A stretch of 64,000 nt of DNA from Hemileia vastatrix. Lineage: Eukaryota > Basidiomycota > Pucciniomycetes > Pucciniales > Zaghouaniaceae. This document shows, piece by piece, positions 53,335 to 64,000 of this stretch; position 1 is the first letter of the stretch, and each line of letters opens with the position of its first letter. The position numbers and the translations under genes were made by a program. The stretch lies in assembly GCA_030280995.1 (NCBI GenBank), contig JASXTE010000016.1:12229001-12293000 (forward strand), in the 5' to 3' direction. Under the pieces are notes generated by a model. That model was not told where the DNA came from. It made no database searches and saw nothing but the letters and a program-made list of their open reading frames with translations.

Positions 53335-55842
53335 ATGAGTGCTCCCCAGGACAAAGTAAGTGAAAAGCCTGCTTATAATACTGGGTCTAAAGCTAACAAA
53401 AACATTGCTCCAAGACATAACCATGGAGGGTCAGTCATACCCCCAGGCAGAGCAAATGAGCATAGAGGAAAAAGAAACCCTCTTAAAAAAGACTAACATA
53501 AAAAAGACATCTCCTCCTCTTCAGGATCAACTATCCTATCTGGAAAAATAGGTATTGAAGTTGGAGGAATCAAAGTCCCTCATGCTCAAGGAGGTAGAGC
53601 AATTAAAGAACAATTTCATGGTAGGATTTCAGTAGATGAACCAATCATTGGCAGAGCTAAAGGGAGGCCAGCCAAGTCAGAAACCCCCTACCCAAGGAAG
53701 GTCACATCACTCCCAGGAGATAATTCTGGTAGACAAATGGAAGTGGGATTGGTTCCATCAACAATGGGCCAGTCACAACTGCAACAAGGATCCTCCTCCT
53801 CATCAGACTTCCTCAGTTCACCCCTAAAAGGGAAAACAAAGGCGCCAAAAATCAGGGCTCACAAAAATCCCATGGTAAGTAGATTACCCTCTCAGATTGA
53901 ATACAATACTGATAATTACAATGTAGGCAATATTATTGATGTCAAATCTGTGCAGAAAATAGAGGAGGACTTAAGAAAATTAGGTTTTAATGTAGATACA
54001 CCTGACTTGTCTTTTGTCAATAACAACAGTAGTATTTATAATACAGTTAATCCACAGTTGCCACCACTTACTAGTGAGATGAGAAGTTCACAAGAGAGTG
54101 AGAGAATTGAGAAGGAATACTTGGAGTATTTTAATAATAATCCAACTGTCCATAGAATTGTTTCAGCATTGTGGAATAGAATGACTGATTGTGAGAAACA
54201 GAAAGTTAAGCTCACAAGTGATAAAATTTCATCCTTAACATTAAATATTTCTCAACTGGAAACACTTAATAAAGAATTAGAGAATGAGTGTTTGTCTCTA
54301 ACTCTTAAATATGATTCATTGAGTAGTAAATATAATCAACTTTAAAACAAATTCTGTGAGCTGGAAAAATTGTATGAAACACATTTATTTAAAACTGAAT
54401 CAAGAACTAAGTTATCTTTTTCCCATACAAATCAAAGTATCTCTGAGCTGCTACAAAGATTCACTAAAGTTGAAATTGAAACTGCAAATCTACTAATGAA
54501 CCAGGATAATCATAAGTATACTCAGTATAATAATAATCCTCTCATTCGCAAAAGTGAATCTCATTCCTTCCCTTTACCAACACAACTAAAACCATCTGGT
54601 GGTAGTGTCAAATCTGAAAATGTAAGTCACAAATCCATACAGGAGAAAATACAAGACCATTTATCAAGAGTAAATGAGTTGTTGAGTTTACCTAAGATTA
54701 GTGAAGGAAAATCCAATCAGAAACACTGGCCTAAGATAGATCAGTACCCAAATTATGATGGTGAATCCAGCTCTTATTGGCAACATTTTATCTAAAGAAT
54801 TGACAATTTGAAATTCTCATATAAGTTACCAGATGTAGAAATAACATCAAAATTAATCTCTTTACTTAAGGATGTTGCTTTATTATGGTTTGAAGTTGTT
54901 TTGAATGAGGGTAATGATTAATCTTGGGCTGAATGAAAACAACTAATTAAAAAACAATTTGGAGGTTCTAAATTCAGACTCACTCAGCAGAGACTTAATG
55001 AGAAAACTAGGTATAATCCATTGAATGGTGACAAACCTATGGTATTTTTAATGAATTTAAATAAAATATTAAAAGCCATTGAGACTAACAAGGATTTTAA
55101 CTTATGGAAAGATAAGAAAATATATAAATTACCTATATCTTTCAGAGACATTTTTGTAGCTAGAACAATTAATGTTACTGAATATTCTGACTTTATTAAT
55201 ATTTGGAATGAAATATTACTAAACCATAAGTATGAAGCAAGATATTCCACTTATAAACAAAATGTTGAACCTTTTAAAAATCAGAATTCAAAAACACTTC
55301 AAGAGAAGCAGAAAAAACCTACTGCACCTGTAGTACCAAAAAAGTATGAGACAAATACTTGTTATAAGTGTAACAAACCTTGGGTTAAAGGTCACAAATG
55401 TTAGAAGAATATAAATATTGTTGAAAATCAACGTGAATCTGAAACTGAAACTGAAAAAAGTAAAGATTCAAGTGATTATGACAGTAATATCTCATATAGT
55501 GATGAAAATGAAGTCTGTATGTTGGAAGATGATTTGTCATCTTTGATAATCCATTGTTAAATATAGACTCAAATGAATCTTTAATGAATTTTGAGGATGC
55601 TGAAATCATTAAAGATATACAAGTTGATAACTTTAGAATGACACCTATCATGGTTCCAGCTATCATTTCTGGTGAAAATGTTAATATAGTATTGGAGACA
55701 GGAGCTGCTGGTTCTGTTGTTTCTACTAATACATTACAGAAAATTGATAGTGAATATAAGTCTAAGCTTGAACCACTTCAGAGTGAAAATCGGAGAAGTT
55801 TTGGATCAGTACTACATCCCATTGGTATTAAACAAATTACCA
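53335..55842 (+). pseudogene. El-F gag and retropepsin
   Basis: ATG 53335 (MSAPQDKVSEKPAYN) with an early stop near 53494. The frame continues at 53737-54345 and 54370-54795 with a helical region and the capsid start HWPKIDQYPNYDGESSSYWQ. The rest of the capsid is at 55021-55260, and the zinc knuckle CYKCNKPWVKGHKC is intact at about 55363-55404, followed by a stop. The retropepsin reads VLETGAAGSVVS, so the catalytic Asp is Glu. A sister of El-A. Confidence 0.87.
53423..53827 (+). pseudogene. Overlapping +1-frame ORF in El-F gag, broken
   Basis: The same relative frame and place as in El-E. It reads MEGQSYPQAEQMSIEEKETL, a coiled-coil-like helix, two TAG stops (about 53549 and 53633) and then VDKWKWDWFHQQWASHN and a Pro-rich end. 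The conserved Trp motif lies at about 53731-53775. Confidence 0.42.
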
Positions 55843-56410
55843 AGGTTAGAAATACACCCTGTTAATAAATATTTTATTCATATTAAAAACATGTGTAGAA
55901 AGTATGCAGAGGAATGCATTCAAAGAGCATCTGAATATGAAATTAAAAGGTTGGATAAATCTCATAAAGAATTTCAATTTAAAAAAAGGTGATTAAGTCC
56001 TAATTTCAACCCTACATTTTAACTTAAAAGGTTATGTCAAAGTGAAGGATCCCTTTGTAGGACCTTTTGTAGTCAACAAAATAATTGTTAATAATTCTGT
56101 GAAAGTTATATTATATGCCCAATTTGATAGAAAACATCCAGTTTACCCTATCTCATTATTAAAACTTTACCATGCAAATGGTCATGACTTAGTTCCAAAA
56201 AGAAGAGGAAGGCTTAAAAAGAAACCTGAGGAAATTGGGGGAAAATGAGAAATTGAAAAATTACTCAAGAAAAGAATCCTTACTAAAGAGAAAGGAACTA
56301 AGTATTTAATGAGATATATTAGAAAATCAAATGAATTTGATAAAAGGATACCTGAAAATGAAATTTCAAATCTATCCTCCCTTCTTAAAAATTTAAACAG
56401 AAAAAAATTA
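55843..56410 (+). pseudogene. El-F integrase C-terminus and chromodomain after internal deletion
   Basis: Protease sequence (CATCCCATTGGTA) joins directly to the integrase C-terminal part (AAATTACCAAGG, equivalent to El-A 3835). The rest of protease, RT, RNase H and most of integrase are absent. GPF module KDPFVGPFVVNKII near 56047, then a chromodomain-like tail (about 56270-56390) with stops. The tail differs clearly from those of El-A and El-E. Confidence 0.85.
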
Positions 56411-56577
56411 TGTCCAACCAGCCGAGGGGTTAAAAACCAGTACTCATAATATTTTATTATGTTTTATTTCTTTAAAAAATTAATCTTTAATGCAAAAGAA
56501 TTTTGTGAATACCTGAAAAATAAAATAAAAAAATGTATAACTTATCATTTTTTTATTATTTTTTTTGGATGGGAGAG

Positions 56578-57933
56578 TGTCAGCCTGGATATACCCATAA
56601 CTGAGTAAGAGTACTTATAAATTATGTAAAACACATTGACTATACCTTGGAAGACTAAATAAAGGTACACAAGTTGTATTCATAAGTGAAAATACAATAT
56701 ATGCCATTATAAAACCTTATATACACATATATATCCACCTTTTATAAGTCTTATTTACTTAATATTAATTTATAATATGCTAATATAATATTAAGAACCT
56801 TAAAAATAAGGCTAAATAATTTTTAAGTAGAATTAAAGCTGTTTTTTCAATGTTTTATGTGAAAAATAAGAAATGCGCTTTAAATCACTTAAAAGTTGAA
56901 TACATGCGCTTTAAATTTAATAATATAAAAAATGTGTCTTGAAAGATAAATTTGTGTTAATTAGGATTATTTATTTGGATACTCAATTGCATAAAAATAA
57001 CACTTTTCAAATTTGGTATTTTTTATGCCAGAAATGGCTTCTGTGTACTGGCCACTTACTGCCTGCATTTTCCCATGTGAATAGCTTCATTTTTAGCAAA
57101 GTTAGATTTTTCACACTATAAACACCCCACATTCTACGCCCAATGTGGGGAAACATACTAAAATAGACAACAGGCACTAATTTACGGTCCTAATTTAATT
57201 ATAGGTGCATTGACCTTATTATATGCACTGATTTCATTAATAACCTCAAGATTGACACTTTTGGTTCACTACCACACTTAAATTTGCCTTAATTAGTCAG
57301 TGATCTACCCATGAAAGCACCTTCCAAGGACTGCATGTAGTTACCCCACATCTCACCCATTTTTTTGGGTTTTTCAGTGGTGTCTCAGTCAATATTGGTT
57401 ATTTTTGATGGTGATTTCACATAGTATATTGTGATAATTATCCCCATAAATTCTACTGATTATCCCTTTTAACATTGTGTATTATTTAGTGGTATTCTTT
57501 CTTATTTAGTCTTTTATTATAAGAAATTACAAGAATATACTCTCTTTTTTGCCTATTCTTTATTTTTGATAGATCATTCCTATTACTCCAGGATTTTGGA
57601 AAGTGATATCATTCTAATTATGTTATTAGTCATTCCGTATGTTGTGTTACAGATGTATTAGATAGAATGAGACATAATTTGTTGTGTATAGGACTGGCAA
57701 TTCAAGGGGTTTGTTGAAGAATTATTGGATATAAAAGGAGGGTTTTTTTGGTCTTCTTTTCTACATTCTTTATCATTATAATCAAAATAAATAAACAATA
57801 TAATCACAATACATATCAATAATACTTATAGAATCTTTGAAAGGTATCTGAGTTATTAAATCTATTTTTCTACCAACTATAAGATTGTAACTCAATTATA
57901 ATTAGTGAGATTAAAATTACTGAGACCCTTACA
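56578..57933 (+). repeat. El-F 3' LTR, different LTR type
   Basis: It starts TGTCAGCCTGG after GGATGGGAGAG and ends near CCCTTACA. TATAAAAG at about 57730 sits about 200 bases from the end. Only the terminal bases resemble the 5' LTR (51651-52826). The right end is inferred from the TTACA terminus and is uncertain. Confidence 0.6.
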
Positions 57934-59284
57934 CAGTGTGACAAAATTTGAGGTGTACAACAAACCCACTTGGTGTGGGTGCATCTGCATTTTACTAATC
58001 TACACTCAAATTACACTTGCCAAATTTAAAAACTACTGACGTGTTTTTCACACAATATCATTGGCTATAACTCTACCTGCTTGTCTGAAAAACTACTTTC
58101 ACACAATAAAAATCCATGGTTAAAACTCAAATTTCCACACCTTTCTGTATCTATTTCATTTCTACATTAAAAATTCTACTTTCACTTGTCAAATTCAACA
58201 TGGAAAGCTCTTTATTCAACACATATATCTTTCTTATTCTTGCGATTCATTTATATATGAATCTAAACACTTCAAATTACCCTAATGTCACATTACTCAA
58301 TTCTGCCACATCACTATTGCCCTTACCCATCAGTATACAGTTCTACTTTAGATAGGGAGATGAAATAATTTTTACATTTGAAAATTCTTAATAGGACTTA
58401 GTGGCATATTCTGTGATGAGATTGCAACTGATTAGTATACATTTTATTAACTGAAAAATCAAATGTTGATAGTGACTTGTCCTAGTATTTCCAACACACC
58501 ATTGAATAATACCCAGTTTGAAACTATAACAGGTTCCGATCCATCCTAGTACTGCTTCTACATTCTCATTTTTCTACTATGAAACTTCATCAATACCTTT
58601 TTCTCTAGTTGTCATGCCAAACTCAACCAGATCTCATATAAACCTACCATCATCCATGTTCACCCAAGAACAGGTCAAGAGCATTTTAGCAAGTGCACTT
58701 CACAAAAACTTTCTCTCATTTGACACTGAATTCACCTGACTTCAAGCCATGATTGGGAGTTTGGTGCATAAAAATACTGTTACTAGTGATGCCACTAACA
58801 TACCTGCCTCCCATGAACACCTAACACTTGTAACACTTTTTATACTTGAAAATGCTGCCATAGCCACCAAAAATAATCAAATTTTGCATTCAAAATGTGT
58901 TTCCCCAAATCCAGAGGTTGATGCACCCAGATCTCTGAGCATCACAGAATACTGTAGTAAGAGTACTGATTGAATTAAAAATATCTTTTAGTTTTTTGAG
59001 TTTTTCTTTGTCTTTAGGAAAGTTTAATTCTACATTAAGCTGGTTTAATCTTTCCTGTGACCTCAGCTTCAGGAAATTTCAAACTGCTAGATGTCTATTA
59101 CTTGCCTTAATCTAAGATATACCTGACATTTCTTTCAATACTTTTGATGATTTAATTCCACAAGACATACAAACAATACTGAAACAACATTTCAACATAT
59201 GCTTGCAAGAAATTATATTCTGTCCTTTGTGCTTTTTCTTTATAAAACTCACCCATCCCCTTACTTTTCACCCATCAAAATCCA
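57934..59284. other. Region of uncertain content upstream of the Tnp2 relic
   Basis: No confident gene. Short frames (58116-58355 and 58749-58973) lack recognisable domains. It may be the 5' part of the same DNA transposon as 59285-60790. It begins CAGTGTGACAAAATTTGAGG, but I could not identify a partner terminal repeat. Confidence 0.4.
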
Positions 59285-60794
59285 ATGCAAGCTTCTATTT
59301 GTGTTTCTGAGTTATATCATAGACAGAATACTTATTTAATTGACATTGACAACAACAATCAAAAAATATTGTCAAACCTTGACAATAGTCATGACAAACA
59401 AGTTTCTATGATTCCTAATTGTGTATATGTGATTTATAAATTGTCACACTGGGTCCATTGGCTCCTTAATCTTGCTGACATTTAAAATTTAATTACTTTT
59501 TGGAAGTCTACTATCTCTTCTAACAATCCCAAAGAGATAATAGATATACAGCAGGCTTCTGCATGGAAAATGATGGAAGGGAAAAATGAGGATGAAGACC
59601 ATGTTATCACTCTTTTTCTTTCACTTTTTATAGATTGGTTTAAACCCCTGGATAATACATTTGCTCGCAAACAACAATTTGTTGGTATTGTAGTCATGAG
59701 TTGCCTCAAAATTCCTCCCAATCTGCGCAATAAAATCGAGTATAATTTTCTTAATGGCATGACATCTGGCTCAACCCTCCCTGATATGACCAGAATTATA
59801 CACCTGATGCAGTCAATAGTTACTGAGCTTAAAAGTTCTTTAGCCCCTATGACCATTTCAGCTCATGAATACCCTAATGAACGCCAGGCTGTAGCCAAGT
59901 TACTGCCCTTGATTGGTGATACAGGAGCTACTCAAAAAGTTGCTGATTTTGGGTCTCATTCTGAAAAGTATTTATGTACTTGGTGTACTATGACACAAGA
60001 CAATATAGACTATATGGTAATTGAAAAGCCTCACACAAAAATTTATTTTCTTTTAATATCTGAGGAATAGAAATCAGCAAAATCTTTAACCGAACAAGAT
60101 CAAATCTTTCATGAACATGGCTTATTCTGGTCACCTATAAATCAATTGGAATATTGGATTCCTGTAGAACACATAGCTTTAGGTATTATGCAAAACTGGA
60201 TTGAGATGTACTTTCTCATCATTTTTGAGAAAGATGGGACTATCAAACTCTTTCATAAAAAGAGACTAAATTACAGTCAGATAAATGCAGAAAAAAAACT
60301 GAACGAGAGATTTTTATTTGATGAACTTCCAATGGATGAATATAACACAGTTTCAGATGGTGATTTCAATCTTGGTCAAGGGCTATATGGCGGCCTGTTT
60401 ACAAATTATGATATGCACATTTTTCACTCTAAGTTTTCTAATGTGATATTACCAAGTAGAATAAATTGTTTACCTGTAAAGTTGGGAAAGGATAATAATG
60501 GAAAACTAAAAGCATACCAATGGTATTTACTATTTGTGTATGCTATAACTTTAATTATTCATGAAAAATTTCTTGAAAAATTTGAAAATATTGTGTCACA
60601 TCCAAATCAAAAGAATATCTTACTCAACATATCCCACATAATACATTGTACATATATAGTAACTTCCAGAAAGTTATATCATTGTTCTGGAAGTGATTTC
60701 TGTCAGAGCTACCAGATTTACAATGAAACATCAAAGTTTTTATATAAAAATTTACAAACTTTTCCACATCACCATTATGCACTGCACATCCCGG
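59285..60794 (+). pseudogene. Tnp2-type (CACTA-like) transposase relic
   Basis: One reading frame with two stops (about 59484 and 60069). Recognisable Tnp2-family blocks: IIDIQQASAW, LFIDWFKPLDNTFARKQQFV (normally a DWFNP..NK..GKQ block), LKIPPNLRNK, MTSGSTLPD, KLLPLIGDTGATQKVADFGS with a following CTWC, and near the end YNETSKFLYKN...HHHYALHIP. Family members continue well past this point; the frame stops where the El-H LTR begins at 60795. These transposases mobilise CACTA-like DNA elements. Not functional. Confidence 0.75.
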
Positions 60795-61941
60795 TATGGT
60801 AAGGTAAACTCTTACAGTCGCCTTGCTGTAAGCAGAATCCGGAGGAGATATGTGGATTTAGCTGAAAACCCCGTCCTTCCAATAAAAATAATAAAATGGG
60901 AATTCTAAATCACTAAGCTAACCAATCTACTTGAATCTGATTGATAAAAATAATGAAACTCTAAAATATTTAACGCTTATTGAGATTAAAAGAAAGTGGC
61001 TGTTGAGAAAAGAAATACTGATAACAACAATTAAGGTGTACCAGTGAAAGATCTGTAAAGATTGACTTTTATGTTTTTATAATAATTTAAATTTTTATGA
61101 GACAGCAATAATCAAGTCCCAGCGATGAAGACCTTTCTAAAGATACCCTGTATGAAGTGTTATTTAAACTGTTGAATTGTATTTCTAAGATGTTATGTAA
61201 AAAAAAATAATAATGTTATAAGGGTATTACAAGTTATTTTAATTTGTTGAGTAATAAAAAATGAGACTGTGGTGGTTAAAGATTAAGCTGTATGTTGTGT
61301 CCCCCCTTCTCAATTTCGAGTTTGAGAAGCGCTTAAGTATTCCTAGTCACGTGCCTAAGTTTTCCCCTCCAGAGCTCTTCCAGAGTCAATCCGGAGCCCG
61401 TACGGAGTCCGTACGGAGCCGGAACGGAGTCCGTACGGAGTCCGTACAGAGTCGAAACGGAGTCCGTCCGGACTTCCGGACTCAATTTAGAACCTTAAAA
61501 CCATAATAAAAAATCTAGAAAAATTACACATAATAGAGCTACTTCCCCTTTACCTACCTAACTAATTTTCGTAGTCTGCGCAGCTCTAATTACCCCGTGA
61601 AAATTCATCAAAGTTAAGTAATTTTTGAAAACGTAAATATTTCTATAAAACTTTAAAATTCATTTAAAAATTTAAGAAAAATAGTAAAAATTCTGGGAAA
61701 ATTTCCCAAGGTTCTTGAGTAACTCGACTTGATACTTATAAATTTTCAGACCGTAAAAATAAGTTTTCTCCGTAAAATAAATTGTATTTGTGTAGGCATT
61801 CGCTCGTGACCAATTTCTTCATATTTTAAACTCCAATAAATTAAATAAAACCCTTTTATAAAAAATAATAACACCAATCTTGCATGCCGTGATAACTCCA
61901 TTTACGTATTTAGGTGCCGTACTAAACTTTAGGCTACCACA
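60795..61941 (-). repeat. El-H 3' LTR
   Basis: 1147 bp, homologous to the El-G LTRs, minus orientation. It has the largest GGAGTCCGTAC-type array (61381-61485, about eight units). It is inserted in the Tnp2 relic, with the polypurine tract at 61942-61954. Confidence 0.9.
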
Positions 61942-62616
61942 TCCTCCCTCCAATCGAGAATGTCCCCATTCTTATAACTTTGCATAAGTGGTTGAGAAAT
62001 TCCAAAAGAATTATCTTGTCTAATAAAATAATTTGATAAATTTGTTTTAGCTGGTCTTCTTATAAATCTTTATAATAAAAACGTTCTTTCTTCTTCTCTG
62101 GCTTGATATAACATAAAATAAAATAATATAAATCTTGTGATGATTCCACTACTGAGAGCAAGGTTTGAATCCCTTCAGACTCCCATATACCAGTCTTCCT
62201 TCTTGTCACAGCATTGAGAGAGTGGATCTTCCTATGAGCCGAATACTCCTGATTCCAACCTCATAGGGCCCCCCACTGAGCCGAATTCTATGATTCCAAT
62301 CTCGCCATAAGGTCCTCCAAGCTTCACACCAAAAAAAAAAAATGGCCTAACTATGAGGCACTAAAAAAAATCATTCCCTAAAATCCAACTACCATCCTAA
62401 CTTCTGATTCCTTCATCACAATTTTCAAACTTTGCTTTACAGCAAACCCATAAAATACTTTTTCCAGGCTTCCAATAATAATATTAACTTTAGACCATGT
62501 TAAAGCGCCACAAATTTTACCTAATTAAACATTATGCTTTCCATAGCATCATTACCACCTAAAATTTTAGCCTCCTAAAGCTTATCAACACCCAATTCCA
62601 GAAATAATTGAATAAC

Positions 62617-63267
62617 CAGTTTAGAGTCTTAGGGGACAGTGATAAATTAAAAGATTGAATTGAGTTATCCAAACAAGATTGACATTCCAATTTAAAGTCT
62701 TGGTAGACCAAACATATAATCGATTGCCAGTTTATGGTCTTGGTGGACCAAAGATCGTTTAAGTGCATAAATATCTTGATATATTCCTAAGTAAGGCCTA
62801 GGCTTGACCAAAGATTGAATAAATTTGATAATCCAGTTTAATGTCATAGTGGACCAAACATTTGATCGACAAGTAATCCAGTATAAGGCCATAGTGGTCC
62901 AATGAATGTTGAATTATCCTGCAGATATTAATTTTCCAGTTTAAAGTCATAGTGGACTAAACAATGAATGAACTACCAGTTTAAAGTCATGGTGGACCAA
63001 ACATTTAATCGATAAGAAATCCAGTTTAAGGTCATGGGGGACCCAACAGCTTGATAACAGTCCAGTTTAAGGTCTTGGTGGACCTAAAATTTGATAACAC
63101 TCCAGTTTAAGGTCTTGGTGGACAGCTCCAAAATTCGTATAAAACCTTAAGGAAAGTCTTGAACAGTAGCCAGTTTAAAGTCTTGGAGGACTAACAGCTC
63201 CAAAATTCGTATAAAAAAAACTTAAAGAACGTCTTGAACACTAGCCAGTTTAAAGTCTTGGAGGACT
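62617..63267 (+). repeat. CAGTTTA hairpin array, El-H
   Basis: About 12 copies, mostly aligned one to one with El-G 32473-32942, plus extra copies at about 63063, 63102, 63170 and 63246. The last two lie in a tandem unit of about 75 bp containing CAGCTCCAAAATTCGTAT. Confidence 0.85.
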
Positions 63268-63389
63268 AACAGCTGTCTTGAAGTAAAATCCCATAGGTAT
63301 TGAGTTCCCCTAGACCCTGTTTCCTGTCTAAACTAAATGAATAAAACTAAAAAGAATGAAAACTAAAAAAATAAAACTGAGAAATATAA

Positions 63390-63425
63390 TAATTTTTATT
63401 TAATTAATTAATTTTTTTTATTTTA

Positions 63426-63456
<31 letters not shown>

Positions 63457-63600
63457 ATTATTATTATTTTATTTTTATTTATTTATTTTATTTTTATTTT
63501 ATTATTATTATTTTTTTTTTTATTTTATTTTATTATTTTTTTTTTTATTTTTATTTTTATTTTATTTTTATTTAATTTTAATTTTGTTTTTAATTTAAAA
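63390..63600. repeat. Low-complexity T/A tract
   Basis: Long T runs and TTTTATTTTTATTT repeats, equivalent to 34064-34280 in El-G. Confidence 0.9.
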
Positions 63601-63765
63601 TAAAAGATTTTAGAAAAGATAGTTTTTGAAATAAAAGTTAAAATTTAATTTTTAAAGAAAGATAAACAAATGTGAAAAGAAAGATAAAAAGTAAAAAAAA
63701 TTTCAAAATAAAATTTTAAAAGATGCCCCCCGGCCATTTGATGAGCCGTACCCTCGACATCATAC

Positions 63766-63923
63766 CCACATCCAAGTGCAACTTGATGTGGTTACACAAT
63801 TTTAAGAAATTGAAAAGAAAAGAAAATAAATGAAAGTTTTTAGAAGATAATTTTTATAATGATGATCACTGGGTGGGCTCCCTCAAATTTATAAAAATGA
63901 TTAGAGACCACCAGTGAGCATCA
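63766..63923 (+). repeat. Hairpin families 3 and 4, El-H copies
   Basis: Family 3 at 63766-63791 and family 4 at 63864-63923, in the same order and spacing as in El-G. Confidence 0.75.
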
Positions 63924-64000
63924 CCTTTACAATAATTCATAATATATATTAAAGAAAAGAAATCACAATCTAACATAAAAAATCAAAAACAAAATAAAAA

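Larger units (their letters stand above)
61942..64000 (-). pseudogene. El-H 3' internal region lacking antisense genes
   Basis: It aligns with the El-G interval 31075-34680 but lacks both antisense genes. Near 61991 it jumps from the El-G 31123 equivalent to the last codons of gene 1 (AATTATCTTGTCTAA). The second gap spans the gene 2 equivalent near 63100-63300. It retains the hairpin array and families 3 and 4. Gag-pol would lie right of the window. Confidence 0.8.

Noticed and set aside
58749..58973. 74-codon frame as a host gene
   Set aside because: No start context, domain or splice evidence. It may belong to the decayed DNA transposon.

Overview
This window is a repeat-dense, AT-rich fungal locus made almost entirely of Ty3/Gypsy LTR retrotransposons, with one relic of a Tnp2-type (CACTA-like) DNA transposon. 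I see no host gene, rRNA, convincing tRNA or CRISPR. The fungal assignment rests on chromodomain integrases, short introns (GTAAGT...CTGAT...TAG), GAL4-like cysteine clusters and a Tnp2 transposase of the kind common in basidiomycetes. A repeat-inflated basidiomycete, such as a rust, is the best guess; the species is not determined.

Layout (element labels are mine). El-A, 1-5686 (+): decayed gag-pol plus 3' LTR, cut by the window edge. El-B, from 5687 (+): 3' half of a chromovirus, broken by El-A, by a solo LTR (7552-8346, TSD GGGAA) and by El-E. El-E, 8586-51583 (+): chromovirus with a matched LTR pair and TSD GAGGG, inserted at the polypurine tract of El-B. El-D, 9512-43650 (-): a different, chromodomain-less Gypsy family, inserted in the El-E leader. 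El-C, 15439-23611 (+): an intact 8.2-kb chromovirus with 1059-bp LTRs, TSD CAAGT and a 1909-codon gag-pol, inserted in the El-D integrase. El-G, 29974-43151 (-): a sister of El-D, inserted in the El-D 5' LTR. El-F, 51651-57933 (+): a chimeric or deleted chromovirus inserted in the El-B 3' LTR. 57934-60794: a Tnp2 transposase relic. El-H, from 60795 (-): a third member of the D/G family, running off the right edge. The order B > E > D > (C and G) is a four-level nest.

The most unusual content is in the 3.9-4.0 kb between integrase and 3' LTR of El-D and El-G. On the strand opposite gag-pol these carry intron-containing genes (one in El-D, two in El-G). Each encodes an N-terminal six-cysteine cluster, a Ser/Pro-rich linker and a C-terminal helical segment split off by an intron at an equivalent place. 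El-H has lost both. The same regions hold several hairpin families whose stems change in a compensatory way between copies. One, a 22-bp CAGTTTA-headed hairpin, occurs more than 30 times in one orientation, including in frame inside gag-pol spacers.

A second candidate novelty is an overlapping +1-frame reading frame inside the gag N-terminus of El-C, El-E and El-F, encoding a coiled coil and, in E and F, a shared tryptophan motif. All statements come from reading the sequence; no database search was possible.
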